From: Victivallales bacterium
Lineage (GTDB): Bacteria; Verrucomicrobiota; Lentisphaeria; Oligosphaerales; Oligosphaeraceae
Direction of reading: 5' to 3'
Assembly (NCBI GenBank): GCA_017431185.1
Contig: JAFRLP010000213.1
Coordinates: 1-10,411 of the forward strand
Length of the DNA stretch: 10,411 bases
Positions within the stretch are counted from its first letter, which is position 1, and the number at the start of each line of letters is the position of its first letter. Below are positions 6,770 to 10,411 of the stretch, piece after piece. The notes under the pieces are model-generated. The model ran no database searches and was not told the DNA's origin. It saw nothing but the letters and a program-made list of their open reading frames with translations. The position numbers and the translations under genes are program-made.

Positions 6770-7564
6770 ATGCCCAGTTACCGTGAAGATATCACCAAAG
6801 ACAAGTGGATGCACCGCCCCGAAATCCAGCTTGTCAAGTACAATATCGATATGGAGATCCGACAGTGGAATGTACCCGAGAAACGGAACAATCCTTTCTT
6901 TTACTGCTACTGGAACAAAACTTCGGGCGCCGAGATCCACGTAGGCGGCAAGGTCTATCCCCTCACGCCGGAATACATCATGCTGATACCGCCGAATTTG
7001 GAACACAGCCCCGTCCAGAAAGAGTCCTTCAACCACAGTTTCATTCATTTCATTGCGCTCTCGCCCTTCGATTCGATGAACAGCATCGAACTCATTCCGG
7101 CGAAAGAATATGTCCATCTGTTCCGGCGGTGCGAGAGCGAGGACAGGACGGTGCTTTCCCTCTATGCGCTGATCTTCGAACTACTTCTGCGAATCCCGGA
7201 GGAGCGCTTCGGACGTCGTATGATTCGGGATGAACGGATTTTCCATGCCTGCCGCCTGATTTCCCTTTACTGCGGCAGGAATCTCCAGCTGGACGGTCTT
7301 GCGAGGAAACTCAATATGTCGGTCAGCAATCTTTGTCACCTTTTCAAGCAGGAAACTGGTGTCTCCCCGATCCGCTACGCCATGGAACGGCGGCTTGAAA
7401 GAGCGCTGATCCTGCTCGGTGACTCTCACCTTTCCATGGAAGAAATTGCGGAGAAAACGGGCTTTGCCGACCGTTATCATTTTTCCAAGGCCTTCAAATC
7501 CCGTTATGCAACAACACCAGTTCAAATGCGAAAGGACCTATTCGCCCCCCTCCGCCCTGAATAG
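6770..7564 (+). CDS. AraC-family transcriptional regulator
   Basis: The 264-residue protein has the usual AraC layout. The N-terminal half (about 1-110) looks like a cupin-type sensing domain, with GAEIHVGGKVYPLTPEYIMLIPPNLEHS matching the common 'pattern then P-x-x-x-H' turn. The C-terminus carries the two helix-turn-helix motifs: LQLDGLARKLNMSVSNLCHLF (from about 172) and LSMEEIAEKTGFADRYHFSKAF (about 221-242), ending in the family's TPVQMRK. It is transcribed divergently from the secreted hydrolase, an arrangement usual for AraC activators of carbohydrate genes, and the shared 5' region has a 22-bp-spaced direct repeat suited to this family. I infer that it activates the hydrolase unit in response to a sugar; the ligand is unknown. 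The start at 6770 is supported by a strong ribosome binding site. Confidence 0.93.
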   Translation: MPSYREDITKDKWMHRPEIQLVKYNIDMEIRQWNVPEKRNNPFFYCYWNKTSGAEIHVGGKVYPLTPEYIMLIPPNLEHSPVQKESFNHSFIHFIALSPFDSMNSIELIPAKEYVHLFRRCESEDRTVLSLYALIFELLLRIPEERFGRRMIRDERIFHACRLISLYCGRNLQLDGLARKLNMSVSNLCHLFKQETGVSPIRYAMERRLERALILLGDSHLSMEEIAEKTGFADRYHFSKAFKSRYATTPVQMRKDLFAPLRPE

Positions 7565-7590
7565 TCTCTGGACGGGCATTCAATCAGGAA

Positions 7591-7619
7591 TTGAAAATCT
7601 TGCGGGTGCCGGCTGTATT
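7591..7619 (+). promoter_or_regulatory. Tentative promoter upstream of prfC
   Basis: TTGAAA (7591-7596) is followed after 17 bases by TGTATT (7614-7619). This would place transcription start about 45 bases before the prfC ATG. The -35 box is also the right arm of a small inverted repeat, TTCAAT-CAGGA-ATTGAA (7579-7595). The -10 match is only moderate. Confidence 0.35.
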
Positions 7620-7669
7620 TTGGGGAAAGACGTGATACATTATTCCATCATCAACCCACGTCATTCACT

Positions 7670-9277
7670 ATGAATCACCACGAATTAGAGCGTCGTCGGA
7701 CTTTTGCCATCATTTCGCACCCGGATGCGGGCAAGACCACTTTAACCGAGAAACTGCTGCTGTACGGCGGAGCCTTGCAGGCGGCGGGTTCGGTGCGGGC
7801 AAAGCGCAACGGGCGCGCCACCACGTCCGACTGGATGGAACTGGAGCGGGAGCGCGGCATCTCCGTCTCCTCCACCGTTCTTCAGTTTGAATATGACGGG
7901 TACTGCGTGAACCTGCTGGACACGCCGGGACACCGTGATTTCTCCGAAGACACCTACCGCGTACTGACGGCGGTGGATTCGGTCATCATGGTCATTGACG
8001 CCGGAAAGGGCATTGAGGAGCGCACTCGCAAGCTTTTTGAGATATGCCGTCTGCGCAACATCCCCATTTTCACGTTCATGAACAAACTGGACCATCCCGC
8101 AAAGAATCCGCTTGACCTGATCGGGGAACTGGAGCAGGTGCTGGGCATCGGCGCCATCCCCATCACCTGGCCATTGGGGGACGGGCCGGACTTCAAGGGC
8201 GTGTATGACCGCCAGAACAGGAATCTCCACCTTTTTGCCAATCAGGGGAAAGGCGCGGCGAAGGCGATTGACCAGATGACGGGCACGGACGATGCGCGGC
8301 TCAAGGATTTGCTTGGCCCGCAGGCGTATGCCGCCTGGCTGGAGCAGGTCGAACTGCTGGATGTCGCGGGAGAGGGATACGACGAGGAGAAACTGCTCAC
8401 CGGCAAAATGACCCCCGTGTTCTTCGGGTCCGCCATCAACAACTTTGGCGTGCAGCTTCTGCTGGATTTCTTTGTGGAACATGCGCTTCCGCCCCGCGCG
8501 CGCCCTTCCAATCTCGGATTGATTGAACCGTCTCGGGACGAGTTTTCCGGTTTCGTGTTCAAGATTCAGGCGAACATGGACCCGAACCATCGGGACAGCC
8601 TGGCGTTCATCCGCGTTTGCTCCGGCGTGTTCACCAAGGATATGACGGTGCTGAATCCGAGGGGGAGCGGCAAACCCATCCGCCTGTCGTATCCCCAGCG
8701 CCTGTTTGGGCAGGAGCGGCAGACCGTCGAGACCGCCTACCCTGGGGACATTCTGGGCATTGTCTCGCACGGCAATTTCCGCATCGGGGACACGCTGACC
8801 ACCATCAAGGGACTGGAATTCCATGAAATCCCCACCTTTCCGCCAGAGGTGTTCCGCTACATCACCAACGCCTCCACCGCAAAGTACGAGCAGTTCAAGG
8901 AGGGGCTGGAGGAGATGCGCCTGGAGGGAGTCGTCCAGCTTTTCCATGTCTCCGCCTCATTGAACCGGACGGTGCTGCTGGGCGCCGTCGGCGAACTTCA
9001 GTTCGAGGTCTGCCAGCACCGCCTGGAGACCGAATACGGCGCCGAGGTCCGGCTGGAGGAGGCGCCGTTCACCGAGGTGCGCTGGCTGGCTCCGGGCATT
9101 GACGCCAGCCAGTTCCAGGGGGCCTACATGGGGTCAAACGTCCGCGTGGGAACAGACCACGGCGGCGCGCCCGTGCTCCTTTTCCCCGACCAGTGGTCTG
9201 TCGATTACTTTGCCGAGAAGAACCCTGACGTCAAACTCATCAAACCCGCCATCGCCCAGGACGAGGCCCTGGCCTGA
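7670..9277 (+). CDS. prfC: Peptide chain release factor 3 (RF3)
   Basis: RF3 is a cytoplasmic translational GTPase that removes RF1 or RF2 from the ribosome after peptide release. The 535-residue length agrees with the family (529 in E. coli). All GTPase motifs are present: P-loop SHPDAGKT (16-23), switch I region RGISVSSTV (62-70), DTPGHRDF (84-91), NKLD (138-141) and the G5-like GSAINNFGV. RF3-specific stretches include KRNGRATTSDWMELERERG, GVYDR, GAVGELQFEVCQHRLETEYG and DQWSVDYFAEKNPDV near the end. The start ATG at 7670 fits the usual RF3 N-terminus, but no Shine-Dalgarno precedes it. rsmG follows after 17 bases in the same direction, suggesting cotranscription. I see no defects. Confidence 0.97.
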   Translation: MNHHELERRRTFAIISHPDAGKTTLTEKLLLYGGALQAAGSVRAKRNGRATTSDWMELERERGISVSSTVLQFEYDGYCVNLLDTPGHRDFSEDTYRVLTAVDSVIMVIDAGKGIEERTRKLFEICRLRNIPIFTFMNKLDHPAKNPLDLIGELEQVLGIGAIPITWPLGDGPDFKGVYDRQNRNLHLFANQGKGAAKAIDQMTGTDDARLKDLLGPQAYAAWLEQVELLDVAGEGYDEEKLLTGKMTPVFFGSAINNFGVQLLLDFFVEHALPPRARPSNLGLIEPSRDEFSGFVFKIQANMDPNHRDSLAFIRVCSGVFTKDMTVLNPRGSGKPIRLSYPQRLFGQERQTVETAYPGDILGIVSHGNFRIGDTLTTIKGLEFHEIPTFPPEVFRYITNASTAKYEQFKEGLEEMRLEGVVQLFHVSASLNRTVLLGAVGELQFEVCQHRLETEYGAEVRLEEAPFTEVRWLAPGIDASQFQGAYMGSNVRVGTDHGGAPVLLFPDQWSVDYFAEKNPDVKLIKPAIAQDEALA

Positions 9278-9294
9278 TTCTTGTGTGACCATAT

Positions 9295-10035
9295 ATGCCT
9301 GATTCCCGTCACGACCCTGCTGATTTTCTGCCTGAGCGCTATCCCGTCATTCCGTTCGAGGAGTCTGCCTGGCAGTGGTTCGCGCAGGCCTGCGCAGACC
9401 TGGAAATCCCCCTGGATGAAGCGAAAAAGCACGCTCTGGAACGGATCTATTCGCACCTTCTGGGAGTGAATGAATGGCTGAATCTGACCCGCATTCTCGG
9501 GCAGCTTGACTATCTGAAGTTCCATGTCTTCGACTCGCTGACCGTCCTGAATCTTGTTCAGACCTACACCGCTCCGCACGAGGTATGCCTGGATTTGGGC
9601 TCCGGCGGCGGATATCCCGGACTGCCTCTGATGCTCTGGCTGCAGGACCGCCGCTGGTACCTGGTGGACTCCCGCGCAAAGAAGGTCGAATTCCTCCGCC
9701 ATGCGCTCAAACTCACCGGATGCCGTCAGGCGGAGGCGCGCGCCTTTCGCGGACGGGAGGCGCGCCATGCCGTCCCCGACATCGCGGGGAAGTGCCGTCT
9801 GGTCACTGCGCGCGCCGTGGGACGGGCGGATGAATTGCTGCCCGACGCCGATGCGCTTCTGGCTCCCAACGGCATTTTCATGCTGCTCAAGGGGCAGTCC
9901 TATCCCACCGTCGAGCGTGCCGATTTCCTGCGCAAACTCCCCTCATTCGGTTTCACTCTGATGGAGGAGCATCACATTGCGCTGGATGAGGACGACCCTG
10001 ACCGCTGGGTCATTCTGGCACTCAAGACCAAATGA
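9295..10035 (+). CDS. rsmG: 16S rRNA (guanine527-N7)-methyltransferase RsmG
   Basis: RsmG (GidB) uses S-adenosylmethionine to methylate N7 of G527 in the 530 loop of 16S rRNA; in other bacteria its loss can give low-level streptomycin resistance. The 246-residue protein shows the family pattern: WLNLTRI (61-67, equivalent to the usual INLTAI), FHVFDSL (76-82), the SAM-binding loop LDLGSGGGYPGLPLML (99-114), the acidic end of strand beta2 at LVDSRAKKVEFL (123-134), and later VTARAVGRADELL...NGIFMLLKGQS. It is slightly longer than many relatives because of an N-terminal extension of about 20 residues. The ATG at 9295 lies 17 bases after the prfC stop and has no clear ribosome binding site, so translation may depend on the upstream gene. 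An alternative later start is not obvious. Confidence 0.94.
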   Translation: MPDSRHDPADFLPERYPVIPFEESAWQWFAQACADLEIPLDEAKKHALERIYSHLLGVNEWLNLTRILGQLDYLKFHVFDSLTVLNLVQTYTAPHEVCLDLGSGGGYPGLPLMLWLQDRRWYLVDSRAKKVEFLRHALKLTGCRQAEARAFRGREARHAVPDIAGKCRLVTARAVGRADELLPDADALLAPNGIFMLLKGQSYPTVERADFLRKLPSFGFTLMEEHHIALDEDDPDRWVILALKTK

Positions 10036-10048
10036 CGGGAGGAATTCC

Positions 10049-10411
10049 ATGGTTGGCTTTGGTATTTTGGCGATGGTGCTGGTCGGCCTTGGCTGGACTT
10101 TCTACGGCTATGTGATGGGCAAGGCCCCAAGGCTGAATATCCAGGTGTCATGCCTGATGCCCATCTGTTCATTGGTGACGGCTCTGGTGTGCCTGGCGAT
10201 TGGACTGGTTCGCGGAATTCCGCAGGTGGAGGGAAAGGTGTTCCTGCTGACCTTGTGCTCGTGCTGTTCCGCGGGCTTTCTCAACTTTTTCCAATTGGAA
10301 TTGATGTCCCGCGCCATGCAGAAGGGACCCAATGGCATCATTTGGAGCATCGTGCAGTCGGGCTTTGTCTTTCCCTTTTTCATGGGGGTGCTCTGTTTTC
10401 ATGTGCCTTTG
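10049..10411 (+). CDS. EamA/DMT-like membrane protein (partial, runs off window)
   Basis: The frame opens at the ATG 10049, preceded by a strong GGGAGGA at 10038-10044, and is still open at the window end after 121 codons. The visible part is very hydrophobic, with four likely transmembrane segments at about 2-23, 32-54, 63-82 and 97-119. The charged patch SRAMQKGPNGIIWSIVQS (87-104) between segments three and four resembles the inner half-repeat of EamA/drug-metabolite-transporter proteins, where a 'G-P-x-G-x-x-x-x-x-x-Q-S' motif is common. An inner-membrane metabolite transporter is therefore likely, with unknown substrate. It starts 13 bases after rsmG and probably belongs to the same transcript. 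Family assignment is tentative because at least half of the protein is missing. Confidence 0.65.
   Translation, partial: MVGFGILAMVLVGLGWTFYGYVMGKAPRLNIQVSCLMPICSLVTALVCLAIGLVRGIPQVEGKVFLLTLCSCCSAGFLNFFQLELMSRAMQKGPNGIIWSIVQSGFVFPFFMGVLCFHVPL

Noticed and set aside
7629..7662. Inverted repeat GACGTG/CACGTC in the prfC leader
   Set aside because: Only six base pairs with a 22-base gap; no riboswitch-like architecture or T-tract supports a regulatory RNA.
7742..8947. A 401-codon minus-strand open frame opposite prfC
   Set aside because: Its sequence has no recognisable fold and prfC is unmistakable on the other strand; high GC removes stops in the shadow frame.

Overview
The window looks like chromosomal DNA from a gut-type polysaccharide degrader, most likely in the Lentisphaerota/Victivallales (PVC group). 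This placement is inferred from gene style: a secreted clan-A-like glycoside hydrolase next to a divergent AraC regulator, a LacI regulator, an AAA-ATPase-like/PD-(D/E)XK protein, and housekeeping genes with poor Shine-Dalgarno sequences. No marker gene here proves the taxonomy.

Layout. 1-623 (minus) is the N-terminal 207 residues of a LacI-family repressor, cut by the window edge, with a near-consensus sigma-70 promoter and a palindromic LacI-type operator just upstream. After a roughly 270-base stretch with no recognisable gene, 969-2537 (plus) encodes an AAA-ATPase-like protein with a C-terminal PD-(D/E)XK nuclease-like domain. Converging on it from the right are two overlapping minus-strand hydrolase frames (6548-4245 and 4248-2644). 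The upstream one is a secreted beta-galactosidase/GH42-like enzyme that stops inside its third domain. The downstream one begins in the middle of a different hydrolase. I read this as a deletion that joined two glycosidase genes out of frame. The start region of the first enzyme carries an exact in-frame 48-bp tandem duplication that doubles its ribosome binding site and start codon. An AraC-family regulator (6770-7564, plus) is transcribed divergently. The shared promoter region holds a 14-bp direct repeat with 22-bp spacing overlapping the hydrolase -35 box, a plausible AraC-type activator site.

Right end. prfC (release factor 3), rsmG (16S rRNA m7G527 methyltransferase) and the start of an EamA/DMT-like membrane protein lie in one orientation with short gaps (17 and 13 bases), probably an operon. 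The first two are conserved translation genes.

How the genes fit together: the AraC regulator probably senses a sugar and activates the hydrolase unit, which would be exported to attack a glycan. That unit seems to be decaying. The LacI gene probably belongs to another sugar-use locus off the left edge. I found no CRISPR array, tRNA, rRNA, transposase or attachment site, and no convincing new multi-gene system. The most unusual features are the fused hydrolase remnants, the duplicated start region and the direct-repeat operator.
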